In this document: positions 22,943 through 34,165 of the stretch, piece after piece
Layout of the letters: every line of letters starts with the position of its first letter
Position numbering within the stretch: position 1 is the stretch's first letter
Assembly: GCA_026018925.1 (NCBI GenBank)
Contig: JAKSZU010000002.1
Coordinates: forward strand, 53,710,337-53,774,336
DNA length: 64,000 bases
Direction: 5' to 3'
From: Tupaia tana
Taxonomy: Eukaryota > Chordata > Mammalia > Scandentia > Tupaiidae
Position numbers and translations under genes: made by a program
The notes under the pieces: generated by a model
Seen by the model: only the letters and a program-made list of their open reading frames with translations
What the model was told of the DNA's origin: nothing
Database searches by the model: none

Positions 22943-22959
22943 CCCCCCCCCCCCCCCCC
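22943..22959. repeat. Poly-C run
   Basis: 17 C in a row inside a C/T-rich stretch. Probably unstable in length; it creates a Gly-rich chance frame on the minus strand. Confidence 0.9.
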
Positions 22960-23227
22960 GCCTTCTCTTGCTTCCTCATTCTCTCAGGGTGTCATAAGGA
23001 TGGGAAGCCATGATTACAGGAAGGATTTCTATTTTGAGTAGGTGGTTGAAACTATTCTGGTTTCTTTCTTGTCAAGTGTGAATTATGCCAACTACTATTA
23101 ATTCCTGCCACTTGACCATCTTTGACCTAAAAGAAAGAGCGACTGTATATGGTTCAGATGGAGAGAAAGCAGGTCGATTATTATCTGACCACGCAGTAGA
23201 TGCTTAATAAAGCTTAGGTATTAGTAA

Positions 23228-23453
23228 GTATGTGCACCAGGACCACGTGGTGGCATGGCTGTAAACATGAAGGCCATCCTCCATGGGAAGGTTCCTTGTT
23301 CCTGTCTGGGGAGCTTCCTGAGCACATGGGGCACAAGCTAGCCCATGATCTGGGGCTGGATATGGCATCAAGATCTGTCGGGGCTTCTGTCTCTCTCTGT
23401 CTGTCTTTCTTGCTCATGTAATAAGTAAATAAATAAACATTAAAAAACAACAA
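23228..23453 (+). mobile_element. SINE-B, tRNA-derived
   Basis: Head 'ccacgtggtggcatggctgt', then 'catgggaaggttccttgttc', 'agcttcctgagcacatgggg', a CT-tract and the tail 'aataagtaaataaataaac'. Same block order as the copy at 30836. Confidence 0.85.
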
Positions 23454-25000
23454 CAGGCATTTGCATGTGAGGACTGGAAGCACGCTAGAGCCGGGGGGGC
23501 TTTCTCCCTATCATGAGTGGCCTTTCCATCCAAGGCACAAATGAGATCCAGGGAACTTCCTAGCTGCCTGGGAGATGCTGGCATCCACTGATACTACCAA
23601 ACAGATCACTGTGGATTAGAGACGACATTTAGTGGGTTTAACTGAGTAGGACAACAAAATGAATTATTGCTTATTATTAAAGGAAAATTAAAAAAAAAAA
23701 AGAAGGAGGAAACATATCTGATTTCTACTCAAGGAAGAATCTACTGCCTGGAATTTACAAAAGAAATCACAACAGATCTTCAACACGCATGCTTTTTACT
23801 GTGTGATTTGGAGGGTGGGGGTGGAGTTTTCTTTTCTTTTAGAGCAAAAAAGTTGAACTCTTGGGTTAGGCATCTCAATCCGAATCACATCATCAAAGGG
23901 CTCATTTCAGGGCTAAACAAAAGCATTCGAGTTAGATAGTATTTCTGCATGTAATGAGCTAATTTTCACCTAAAGACTAATGTTCACGCAGGCTTTTCGC
24001 AAGCTCTACCCTGATGACTTATGGCACAGAGAAAATGGACCTCAGGGTAGAGCGGCTATATTTAGCTCCATTACTTCCCCAAAGCATAAGAGGCAGCTCT
24101 GAGAACTCTACATCTTAGGAAGAGCCCTCTCGGCCTGGTGCAGTATCCAATCAGAACACAAAGGGAATGAGGAACCGGCAAATTTGAGGCCACCACATCC
24201 AGAGTCCTCCTGGAACACTTCTGTGGCTCCTCAAGTGTCCTCAGCCTCTCCCATTACACTGTTCCCCCCAAGGCTGGAGTCGCCTGACCTCAGGAGCTGC
24301 TGGTTCCAGTTGGCATTAGATGCTGGGGATGGGCCACCCTCAGAATCAAGAGCAGGGTGTCCTGGATCTTCTCCCTCATCTACACAGAGATAAGAGCAGG
24401 GGGCTCTGCCTGCTGGATTAGATACCCCCCAGCCCCCGTTGACCAGAGCTGGACAATCTGGAAGGATGTGGCTTTGCAGTATTTCAGGTTAACACAGGTG
24501 GGGACTTGCGGCTTTTTTCTGACAGTAACAGTTCTTACTAACCACGTCCCGCCTGACCTATGTTCCCAGCATTTGCTTGCTACAAACAGACTCACTGGAT
24601 TCAGTAATGAAAAGGAAGAAGTGACAGTGTGTTTGGCGGCAGTGTCCTGACACTTCGTTTGTGGCATACTGGGCTGCCTAGTCCAGGAACCAGGTGAGGC
24701 TGAACCCCAGCTGTGGGATGAAGGTCTGTGTACCCAAAGTCAACGATGCCCTGAACTCACAAGCCCTAAAGCTAAGATGAGGGACCGTGGTCCCTACAAC
24801 TACAAAGATCCTGTCTCGGTCTTCAACGATGTGCTGAAAAAAGTCTAAAATGCTCCGGACTGAGGCTGGGAGTGGTGACACAGAAAAGGAAATCAAAATA
24901 TAGAACCAAAAACCTATCTGGTCACTTGACGAGTTTTCTCTTTTGGATTCTGGTCATTTTCTCTTTTCTTTTAGACAAAAAAGCTCCATCTGTAACTTCT
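23454..25000. other. Intron sequence with one perfect inverted repeat
   Basis: Repeat-poor stretch. The only structure I see is a 12-bp inverted repeat at 24003-24053. Frames of 95-97 codons on opposite strands at 24357-24667 have no family signature. Confidence 0.5.
24003..24053. repeat. Inverted repeat, 12-bp perfect arms
   Basis: 'gctctaccctga' (24003-24014) and its exact complement 'tcagggtagagc' (24042-24053) enclose a 27-base loop. Not part of a recognised repeat. Confidence 0.85.
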
Positions 25001-25250
25001 TGTTTATTTATGTTTTAGTTTTTGGCCATAGGGCATGTGCACTTGTCAGAGATTCAGAGAGAGACAGTGAGAGGGAAAGTAAGAAATGACCCCCCAGGGG
25101 GGACGGCCACATCAGAATCTCTCTCTCTCTTTTTTCCTCCTGGGATTTTGGGCACACACACATGCACACCCAGCATAAGTATGGACACTTACTGTGGTCC
25201 ACCTTGTGGGAGGCCAGTGACTTAACCACCACGCCACCTGCTGAAACCTC
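25001..25250 (-). mobile_element. SINE-A, long form
   Basis: 'gtttttggccatagggcatg' to 'cacgccacctgctg'. Flanked by 'ctgtaacttcttg' and 'ctgtaacttttag', a decayed TSD. The head lost about 20 bases of the B-box area. Confidence 0.92.
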
Positions 25251-26123
25251 AACTGTAACTTTTAGTCCTCCAATTTCCCTGAGAAAGTGGGGAGAATTTA
25301 GCAGTCTGAGCAGAATGGAGAAAATGGCTGGCCACTGCTGGGTCTGCCGGAAGAGGCCAGTTCCACATCCATAGACTCACAGTGAATCCCAGTAGGAGCC
25401 ATGTCGACTTCCTCTGGGAAACTCAAGTCAACTGAGCAGACCCAGGAAGCACATCTTTGACATAGTCACTCATGAGGTCAGGGGAAAACATGATGCCTAA
25501 GACAACAACCCCTTCCTTGTACACGAAGAGCATGGACCTAAGACTCATCATCAGTTACAGATCCGGGTTTGCTAATTACTTGAGAATGAGATGATAATGG
25601 CAACACACAGGGTTACGAGACGGACATGGAGACAGACATGCTACCCACCGTGCCCTGAGACAATGAAACACAATGTTACCGTGTAACAGTTATGTTAGTG
25701 ATGGAATTCCGTAATAGGATTATGAACAAAAGTAGACTCAAACCGAGAGACAGATCATAACTCTCTTATGTTTTCTCTGTATAAAAATGTTAGGGCTGGG
25801 ACTAAGTGAGGCACTTGCCTTGGGAACAAAATTTAAAGGAATATTTATTTACATATTATTTACCTTGATTACTGAAGTTTTTGGAGTGTCTTTAAATTAT
25901 TGGCCCCCAAAAAGTGCTTCACTTGTCTCATTCTTGCTCCTGCCTGATAAAAGTCTATCAGCTAAAGACATAAATGATTGACAATATCTAGCTAAATAAA
26001 TACAGATGAAACCAACTAATACCTCGGGGAAAAATCTTCAGATGCATTCTGTTCTTGGCCAAGGATGACTTCTGCTAGGAATTACCCCATGAAAAGATAA
26101 AAAGAGTGTACAAAAATTGAATA
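25251..26123. other. Intron sequence, no recognised feature
   Basis: No repeat or convincing frame was recognised. Confidence 0.5.
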
Positions 26124-26330
26124 GGGGACCGGTAGACGGCACAATGGTTGCATTGCTAGACTCCCACATGGCCAACCACAGTTCGAGTCTTGGACCGGAG
26201 GCTTGAAACTCTTGCTGGGTGTGTGTGTGTGTGTGTGTGCGTGTGTGTGTGCCCAAAATCTTAAGAAGAGAATGGAGGAGAAGGGATTATGACATTGCCA
26301 TTCCCCTGGGAGGTGATTTCTCACTTTCTG
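26124..26330 (+). mobile_element. SINE-A, left unit of a head-to-tail dimer, (TG)n
   Basis: Complete head from 'ggggaccggtagacggca' but ends at 'gatttctcactttctg', before the CT tract and A tail. The next copy begins on the following base. Contains a (TG) run at about 26219-26250. Confidence 0.93.
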
Positions 26331-26570
26331 GGAACCAGCAGATGGAATAATGGTTATGTCACTGGATTCCCACATGGCCAACCATGGTTTGAATCCCAGA
26401 CCTGGAGGATGGAAGCTCAGGCAGGGGCGTGTGTGTGTGTGCCCAAAATTCTAAGAGGAGAATGGAGGAGGAGGGATTATGGTGTGGCCATACACCCTGG
26501 GGGGTGATTTCTCTCTTTCTGTCTCTCTCTATCTGACAAGCACATGTGCCCTTTAGGAAAAATCTCTCAC
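26331..26570 (+). mobile_element. SINE-A, right unit of a head-to-tail dimer
   Basis: Starts 'ggaaccagcagatggaataa' with no spacer and runs through 'agcacatgtgccctttagga' to an A-containing end. The direct abutment suggests the two units moved or formed as one dimer. Confidence 0.93.
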
Positions 26571-26599
26571 GAAAAGTTTAGTAACACTCACTTCAGTTC

Positions 26600-26790
26600 T
26601 ATTCATGATAATAAAAAAAACTGGAAATAAACTAGGCACTCCCTCACAGGGGATTAACAAAATAATGTCATACCAGATTCCCATGCAGCCATTGAAAGTG
26701 ATCACAGGGCAGAATAGTAACAATCCTGGCTGATGTTTATGTACTATTCATGGACATGGCCAAGTTACAAAACACTGGGTAGAAACATGA
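26600..26790 (+). mobile_element. L1 3' UTR fragment
   Basis: 'ctattcatgataataaaaaa', 'aaactggaaataaactaggc' and 'cccatgcagccattgaaagt' follow the sense L1 3' UTR. Confidence 0.75.
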
Positions 26791-26799
26791 TGCTGCTTC

Positions 26800-27177
26800 T
26801 CTTGCTTCCAGTCTTGTCCTCCGAAGTCTGTCCTCTACAAAGGCAGTCAGAGTGATCTCTTTTTAAGTTCCTCCCCAGCTAAAAAAGGGCTCCTGCTGGA
26901 TTTGGAATAAATCCTACGGCCACGCTGTTCTGGTCCCTGCCTCCGTCTCTGTCTTCCCCATCATGAACGTACCCCTGGCTGCCCACTGAGACATCTGCAC
27001 AGAATTCCCTTCCCTTAAGTGTTCTTCCCCCGGACACACGGCTGGCTCCATCTCAGGTCTCAGCTCAGATGTCACCTGCTCAGAAGGAATTTTCCCGGCA
27101 TCGAATCTTCATTGGCCTCTGCCCTGTCACCCTGTCAAATCACTCTGTCTTCTTGGCTGCATAGTGCTTAATGTCCT
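26800..27177 (+). mobile_element. L2 fragment, part 1
   Basis: 'gtgttcttcccccggacaca', 'tctcagctcagatgtcacct' and 'gcatagtgcttaatgtcctc' follow L2 in order. Split by a nested SINE-A pair and continued at 27766. Confidence 0.85.
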
Positions 27178-27190
27178 CAGAAATGATCTT

Positions 27191-27752
27191 TTTAAAAAAT
27201 TTTTTGATAGGGGGGATCAGCAGTTAGCGTAATGGCTATGTCGCTGGACTCCCATGTAATCCACCACGGTTTGAGTCCCGGGCCCAGTGGCTTAAAATTC
27301 ACACCGGGCGCGTGTGTGTGTGTGCCCAAGATCCCGAGAGGAGAATGGAAGAGAAGGGATTGTGATGTGGCCATCCCCTCTGGGGGGGGGGGGGTGATTT
27401 CTCGCTTTCTGTCTCTCTGTCTCTCTCTGTCTGGCGAGCGCATGTGCCCTATAGCAAAAACCTCTCAAAAAAAAAAATTTAGATAGAGATTTTTGCCTTA
27501 GGGTGCGTGTGCTTGCCAGTACGGGGGTGGGGGAGGGGGAGAGAGGGAGACAGAGACTGTGAGAGAGAAAGTGAGAAATCACCCTCCAGGGGGATGGCCA
27601 CACCACAATCCCTTCTCCTCCATTTTTCCTCCCAGGATCTTGGGAATGCATGCACATGCACCTGGCATGTTTCAAGCCACCAGGTCTGGGACTTGAGTAG
27701 TGGTCAGTCACGTGGGAGTCCAGTGACGTGACCGCTACGCCATCCGCTGCCC
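27191..27752 (-). mobile_element. SINE-A (outer copy), split by an inserted SINE-A
   Basis: Its T-tail side is at 27191-27211 and its body at 27481-27752 ('atagagatttttgccttagg' to 'gccatccgctgcc'). Outer TSD 'cagaaatgatctt' (27178) and 'cagaaatgttctt' (27753) shows it inserted in L2 before the inner copy arrived. Confidence 0.93.
27212..27480 (+). mobile_element. SINE-A (inner copy), young subfamily
   Basis: Head 'cagttagcgtaatggctatg' (young type), middle 'cgtgtgtgtgtgcccaagat', G run of 13 near 27380, and end 'gccctatagcaaaaacctct' plus A. Inserted in the tail of the outer copy; 'ttttgatag' / 'atttagatag' is a partial duplication. Confidence 0.95.
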
Positions 27753-27765
27753 CAGAAATGTTCTT

Positions 27766-27920
27766 TTTTATTTAGTTATTTATTTTTCTGTTTCCCCCAT
27801 AAGAGTGAAAGCCCCATGGGGGCAGATGACGTGCCTGACTGTGTACACATGCTGTGTACTCACTGTGCCCAGAACCACACCTGGCACAGAGCAGACATTC
27901 AGTGGCTCAATGCTGAACAA
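27766..27920 (+). mobile_element. L2 fragment, part 2
   Basis: 'aagagtgaaagccccatggg', 'cccagaaccacacctggcac' and 'cattcagtggctcaatgctg' complete the L2 3' end begun at 26800. Confidence 0.85.
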
Positions 27921-27996
27921 CTACGGTGAAACACTTATAGACATAGGCAGAGACTATGTATACACGTACATTCCCATCAGAACAGGGCAGGAAGAG

Positions 27997-28253
27997 GGCC
28001 ATCAGGTGGCAAGGAGGTCATGGCCACTATATTCCACATGACCGATTCTGCAGTTCAAGTCCCAGACCTGGTGGCTTGAAAATCATGCCAGGCACGTGTG
28101 CATGTGTGCCCCCAAATCCTGAGAGGTGACTGGAAGAGAAGGGACTGTGGCATGGCCATCCCCTCCGGGGGTGATTTTTTTCACTCCCCCCCCCCCCTCT
28201 GTCTCTCTCTAGAGAGTGCACGTATCCTATAGCAAAAATTTTAAAAAAAAAAA
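27997..28253 (+). mobile_element. SINE-A, long form, with TSD
   Basis: TSD 'ggcaggaagag' (27986-27996) and 'ggcgggaagag' (28254-28264). Complete, with a C run at about 28187-28198 and end 'cgtatcctatagcaaaaatt'. Confidence 0.95.
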
Positions 28254-28344
28254 GGCGGGAAGAGCACAGCAGAAAACTGTATCTCTGTATACTCAAATTC
28301 TGTATGTTTCTAAGTTTCTTCTTTTTGTTCATATTAATTTCATT

Positions 28345-28580
28345 TTAAAAGTTTATTTATTACTTACTTTTAAAAGAGTGAGAGAATGAGAAAGAGAGAA
28401 AGAGAGACAGAAAGACAAGCACCCCCAGCAGGGTCTTCATCCCATGACCCACGCTCAGTCTCAGGCCGCCTGGGTCATGGATACATGCACACATGCCTGG
28501 TGTACTCAGGGAGGCATTAGGATACGAACCCATGACCTTTCTCCTGTAGTCTGCATTACCACTGTGGCACTACCCGTCTA
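28345..28580 (-). mobile_element. SINE-B
   Basis: Reverse order: 'aaaagtttatttattactta', AG-rich tract, 'cagcagggtcttcatcccat', 'cctggtgtactcagggaggc', 'ggatacgaacccatgacctt' (B box in reverse) and 'accactgtggcactaccc'. A good reference copy for this family. Confidence 0.88.
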
Positions 28581-28834
28581 GCTACAAGTAGTATTCCTTT
28601 TCTACAACGATAATGCATTACTTCTGACATAATGAAAACGAAGATTTCTTTTTCCCTGTTTAATTTATAGTGTGTAGTATACTAAAAAAAAAACAACCCA
28701 AAACAACTCCCCCCCCCCAAAAAAAAAATAACCCAAAACAAAAAACAGCTGCCCACAGCTGGCTTGAAACTAAAATTACAAAATGCCAGAAGGGAAAAAA
28801 AAAAAAAAAAACCTCAGAAAACGTTTGGTTCAAC

Positions 28835-28924
28835 TCCACCTCTCATTTCAGAGATGAAGAGGCTGAGGTCCAGCGTGGAAAATGACTGCTGGTTTCTGCA
28901 CGAGAACACGCAAGAAAAAGTCCA
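28835..28924 (-). repeat. MIR fragment (weak)
   Basis: 'ctctcatttcagagatgaag' and 'aggctgaggtccagcg' resemble reverse MIR. Confidence 0.5.
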
Positions 28925-29105
28925 GTGTGCTTTCCACTGCGCTAGTGGTTCGCAAACACGATCCGCGTGAGAATCACCTGGGAGGCTTGTGGAAACACAG
29001 ACCGCTGAGTTCCACCCCCAGAATCTCTGACTCAGTAGATCTGAGATGGGGCTTGAGAACCTGCATTCTGACAAGTCGCCAGGTGCTGTCTGGGGCTACA
29101 CTTGC
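28925..29105 (-). mobile_element. MER20-like hAT-Charlie element
   Basis: 'agtggttcgcaaacacgatc', 'agaatcacctgggaggcttg', 'ccacccccagaatctctgac' and 'cattctgacaagtcgccagg' follow a MER20-type non-autonomous hAT. The name is from memory of the pattern. Confidence 0.75.
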
Positions 29106-29214
29106 TCTTGTTCTTTTTTTACAAATGGTAGTGACTAGAACAATACCCTAAACCAAAGGATTAATAGAAAGGCCTACCTTTAGGCCCCTTCCCAGAAGTC
29201 CCTACTTGAAAGAA

Positions 29215-29425
29215 AGAAAACAGCAGGGGTAAACAACTTTTGAGAGCCTATTCTACCCTAGGCATTGTGCTGGATGGTCTACATTTCATTTGTTTGTTTG
29301 AATATTTTTACTATAGAAAAATCTAAACTCAGAGAGATTAGGAATTTATCTAAGAGCAAACAGCTAAGTATGTGCAGCCAGATTTCAAATCCATGAGCTC
29401 TATTTGACTATAAACTATGCTTGTT
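29215..29425 (-). repeat. MIR
   Basis: 'ctaccctaggcattgtgctg', 'aaactcagagagattaggaa' and 'tgtgcagccagatttcaaat' follow reverse MIR order. Confidence 0.75.
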
Positions 29426-29770
29426 TTCCAACCTTTAGAATGAAGAGCTGTCACTGGGGGCACTCAGAGTGACATATCAATGTCTCCTAATGTAGAGACA
29501 AACATCCCTGAGAAATTTTAATATGACATCATGCTCTCAATGATACTGGATACATTGATATTAACATCCAACCTTTCTTTGGATCTGAAGGCTGGGTTTA
29601 TTCATTTACATGGTATTCAGCAACTTCTACCCCTAGGACCCTAGAGTAAAGCCTGGCTTATTACTGCAAGGCTTCTGTGAAATAAGTGGGAAAGGAAGAA
29701 TTTAGCATGGATCTCAGCTTTCAACAAATGGAAGAATTCATGCATAACCTGCGGTTAAGAACCTAACAGG

Positions 29771-30012
29771 CAAGACCAGTAGATGGTGTAATGGTTATAA
29801 CTCTGGACTCCCACATGGTTGACTGCAGTTCAAGTCCCAGACTCAGAGGCTTGAAACTCATGCTGGGTGCATGTGCTTGTGTGCCCAAAATCCCAAGAGG
29901 AGAATGGAGGAAAGGGATTGCGACATGGCCATCCTTGGGGGAGAGGGGATGACTTCGTGCTTTTTGTCTCTATGGTTGAGCACACATAGCAAAAATATCT
30001 CTCTCTCAAAAG
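29771..30012 (+). mobile_element. SINE-A, long form
   Basis: 'caagaccagtagatggtgta' to 'gcacacatagcaaaaatatc'. Flanking 'cctaacagg' and 'tctaacagg' suggest a TSD. The CT tract is short. Confidence 0.92.
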
Positions 30013-30835
30013 GATCTAACAGGTTCCGTAGCTGACATAACTGTCCCACTCTTTGGTGAACTAAGTTTGGACTCAAAGGCTAAAAGTCAAACAAAGATGG
30101 AATGCATCATTTACCATTTTAAATAAAATAAACTAGAAACTAATTACCACTCTCTTTCCATTTACTGAAGAGGAAATGAGCAAGGGACAAGAAACTCCAG
30201 GTGACAAGGTCCCCACACCTACAAACACCCACACAATCAATGACTTCCAGTTTGTCCCACTTTTTAGCCAAATACGATCCCAAGTTTGAGAAAGTTCTGT
30301 AAATACAGAGATCATAAAGGAGGCAGGATGACATTCTCTAACACCATAGTTTTCATGGGAATTCCAAATTAAGAACAAGATTAAATATTTGTGGGTTATT
30401 TCAGAAACAACAAAAACAAAAATGTGGTTTTCTGTATCTGTTCCCTTGTATTTCTTTGCTTCATGATTTTCCTCCACACGTTTTATTCTGGATCCCTGAA
30501 GCAGCTGCACAAATAGGTTTTACATGAAAATAAAAGGAAATACTTTCTGAGTAATTCTGGCTATAGCATCAGAGGAATGAGGGCTTCAGCTGAGACAGCT
30601 CATGTAATCAGTCCCTTCCTGTGCCTTCTGCCAAGGGCCCTTGGTGCCTCTTCTTCCGGAAGCTCATTTTCTAATTGTGACCATGGAAACGTCTGTACAT
30701 TTAGACTAGCAAAGACAACGGGTGGAGGCCTTGAAAGAAAGATAAGTGCAAGAGAAGAAATAGGGCAGAAGAGATATTAAAAAGGACAAGGAATTCTAGA
30801 GACTGGTACCTGAGAGCTGTTAAAATTTACTTCTA
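30013..30835. other. Intron sequence, no recognised feature
   Basis: A 125-codon minus-strand frame at 30133-30510 has no family signature. Confidence 0.5.
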
Positions 30836-31056
30836 GGGGCCAGGGGGGAGGGCAGTGGTATTGCAATTGGACCCACACAGGAAAGGTCCTGGCTTCGTGT
30901 TCTGGACCTTCCTGAGAACACTGGGCACACACATGCGTGCCTGGATCTGGGTGGCTGAGACGGGTTAGATCTTGGTGTGAAGACTGTTTAGGATACCCAT
31001 CTCTCTGTTTCTCTCTCCCTCTCTCTGTCTCTCATGGAATAAATAAACTTATAAAA
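30836..31056 (+). mobile_element. SINE-B
   Basis: Head 'ggcagtggtattgcaattgg', B box 'tggcttcgtgttctgg', then 'ccttcctgagaacactgggc', 'tcttggtgtgaagactgttt', a CT tract and the tail 'ataaataaactt'. Confidence 0.88.
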
Positions 31057-31904
31057 GTGTAATTCCAAAGGCAACTTTGCTCTAAACACAATTCTGAATA
31101 TGTTTAAAATTTGGAATGACTGCAGCCTCCTCATTGCAGCAAATCAGTATCCTGAATTCACAGCCCCTCATCTACTAATGTCTGAAAAGATCTGGCTCTC
31201 CCCTTCCCAATAAAATGCACAGGATTTTATTATAGGAAAGAAAAAAGAAAAAAGTCTGAAGGCTCCTGTAGTACGAACCGGGGTCTCCTAGCCGATGAGC
31301 TGTCTCTGCAGTCAGCTTCTGGGCTGGTGCCTACCCTGGGACCTGGAATGGAACTGTGCTGTACTAGGTATGGCAAGTTTTCCATTTGCCCCAGCCCTCA
31401 CCCTTGATGATTTGGAAAAACACCATCTTGTCCTCCCCAGAGGAGGGATGCAGCTGCAGCTGCAAATGGAGCTTCAGCAGCTGTTATCCGACTGCTACAT
31501 GCTTGCTTTTAAATATGACACCGGCCTAGCGAGAAGAGCTGTCCCTCACACATGCACCGGCACTGGGCACGAAGTTCCATATCTGCGTTAGTGCCTTCAC
31601 CTTGTGGCCCAGCAGGGATTTAAGAAAAGACATTCTCTAATTTCTATCCGAAAGGAGAATGACTTAGTCCATGAGTTTCAAATATATTTCTGCAGAGGAT
31701 GGCCGCTCTGGATTCTCACAGATTTCACAGCGGCCTTCAGCCTGCTGAAGACAAAAGAAAAGCTACTTGGCAGATAATACTCTTCAGCCCTTAGGGAGGG
31801 CACTCAGCTGGAAAGATCTGTTTTCACTGGAGATCGGAAGTGCTTTTCCAGCAATTATTTGATTTTTCCTGGGAACGCGTTCTTTTGAACACTCTCCCAG
31901 TCTG
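31057..31904. other. Intron sequence, no recognised feature
   Basis: No repeat recognised; no usable frame. Confidence 0.5.
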
Positions 31905-32060
31905 GTGGGAGCACATGGACTCCTATCCTGGCCCCAGCCTTATCGCTAACCAGACGTGTGACTCTGGAAAAATCATTTGGCTTTTTCTTCACCTCAGTGT
32001 TCTCATTAGCCTGGTAGGGATAATTATCCCCCCCTTGCTTAATTCATGGGATTTTTGTGA
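31905..32060 (+). repeat. MIR
   Basis: 'ctaaccagacgtgtgactct', 'cttcacctcagtgttctcat' and 'taattcatgggatttttgtg' follow sense MIR. Confidence 0.75.
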
Positions 32061-33464
32061 CAATGATACAAAGTGGTATAGATGAAAGTATTTAGTGAAA
32101 TTCAAAGATATTTATTATTAGGTGATGTTTGCATTATTATTATTATTTTCCTGCTTGGGTTTATATGATTAGTGGAATATTTTTATTTTCTTTCTTAGAA
32201 TCGAGTAGGAGTTCCCTCATGCAGAGGAGGAGAGGTAGAAAGTACAACCCAGACGAAGAGTACTATCATGTGCTCATTAACACTTGGGAAAACAAGGCGA
32301 GCAGGACCAGAACACTTTAGCAATCATGCCAGAAAGTCTACTTTTGCGAGGGCCATAGAACATTCTGGTCCTTATTTGTCTCCTCTTCAGAGGTCCCACA
32401 AAGAAAGCTATGGACACAGTGCTGAATGAATGAATGACTTGAGTGAATATATCCAGCCCTCCGCTCAGCCACCTGCCCAGCCTTTACGGACCAATGCTAT
32501 GTATCCAGTGGGCACATAACTCATGCACAATGCATCCCTATGGCTGCAGAGCATCCAGCCCACTGGAGACAGCAGACCTAGCTCCGGCATGTGAATGCAC
32601 GAGCCTTGAGGAACACTCACGGTGCTCTGGGAGCTCAGATGTGTGGTCAGTCAGTCTGAGGAAGCTGGAACAGTTTCTCTGAGGACAAGCATCCGAGCTG
32701 AGGCTGCAGCAAGGACTGGTGAAGCAGCAAAGTGGGCACAGTGCTCCCCGGCCAGGGGAAGAGCTCTGAGGAAGGCACAGAGTCAGGAAAAAGTAAGGAG
32801 CACCCAGGGAGCAGCCTTGCTTGGTGTGATAAAGCTCATGAATGCGGGAATGGAGGTAATCAGAGAGTTATAAAGGCTACCTGTGAAAGAGAGGGCAGGC
32901 CATCTAGGTTTCTGAGCAAGAGTTCCACGAACGATGTGTATTTCAGAAAGATTACTTAACTGCGGGGAGGAGGGTCTGGAGAGGGAAAGTGAGGGAGTAA
33001 GTAAAAGATTTACAATTTCTTGTAAACATCATTTCATAACACAGAACACTGCACAGAAGCCCTGGTTTAATAGCATTCTCTTCTAAGTTCTTAATTAACA
33101 CAACCAATAATAAATAGAGGAGTAAATGTATACTTGCTAAAAATCTTCAAATAATAAATTTCTCTTGCACAGCTTATGCTTTCCCACATAACTCTAGGAC
33201 AAGGTCCTGCAATAAGGAAAGCTCTCCATGTTTCTCAAGGGCAGGTGACCACTTGTCTACCACAGCAGCAGGAAGAGTCCAAAAGAAACCGGAAACCCAT
33301 GCCCCACTATGCAACTGGCGGTGACCAAAAGCTGCCTGGTAGCTACCTTTGAAGAAAATCTCTCATAAGTGAAAGAATGCCTAATAACCTGGGGACGTTC
33401 AGCAATGTATATGGATTTCCCAGTCCCCTCCCCCTTCCTTAATAGTTTCTTTTTCTCTTCTTCC
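32061..33464. other. Intron sequence, no recognised feature
   Basis: Short ATT runs near 32135. No gene or repeat recognised. Confidence 0.5.
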
Positions 33465-33639
33465 CAGGGATAATTTCCGTACAGTTCAACGTAGAGATCT
33501 GAAGTATACAGTTCAATGATGTCTGATAAAAATGTACCTGCATAACTTAAACCCCCCAAAAGACAGCAAACATTTTATTTTTTATCACCCTAGAAAGTTT
33601 CACCAGTGCCCCTTGACGGTCAATCCCATTCCAGGCAAA
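33465..33639 (-). mobile_element. L1 3' UTR fragment, part 1
   Basis: 'ccgtacagttcaacgtagag', 'cagttcaatgatgtctgata' and 'agtttcaccagtgccccttg' match the reverse-strand L1 3' UTR. Interrupted at 33650. Confidence 0.8.
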
Positions 33640-33649
33640 CATGGTTGTG

Positions 33650-33912
33650 GATTTTTTTTTTTTTTTTTTTTTTCAGTTTTTGCCATAGGGTGCCTATGCT
33701 CACCAGAGAGAGAGAGAGAGAGAGAAGAGAGAAAACATCCCTCAAGGGGGATGGCCATGACACAATCCCTTCCCTTCCATTCTCTTCTTGGGATTATGGG
33801 CATGTACACACACATGCCTGGCGTGATTTTCAAGTCACCAGGTCTGGGATTTGAACAGCAGTTGGCCATGTGGGAGTCCAGTGCCTTAACCATCACTCCA
33901 TCGGCCAGGCCC
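33650..33912 (-). mobile_element. SINE-A, long form, perfect TSD in L1
   Basis: Identical 10-bp TSDs 'catggttgtg' at 33640-33649 and 33913-33922, and the host L1 text resumes after it. The T run is about 23 long; the CT tract is an (AG)9 in reverse. Confidence 0.97.
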
Positions 33913-33922
33913 CATGGTTGTG

Positions 33923-34165
33923 ATCTTTACCATCATAGATTCATTTTCTCTGGTGCAGGAGTTTCTATAAGTATAACCATATAATATATACTCTTTGTGT
34001 CTGCTTATTTTCCTCAGCATCATGTTTCTGATGTTTATCCATTTTACTGTACATTCAGTAGTTTTTTATTGCTGAGTAGGACAGTAGTTTTAACTTATTT
34101 ATTCTAGTAGCTATTATCGCTTAGCAGTATTCCATAGTATAAACATACCACTACTTGGTAGGGTT
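33923..34165 (-). mobile_element. L1 3' UTR fragment, part 2
   Basis: 'ttattgctgagtaggacagt' and 'agcagtattccatagtataa' continue the L1 3' UTR in reverse. Confidence 0.8.
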
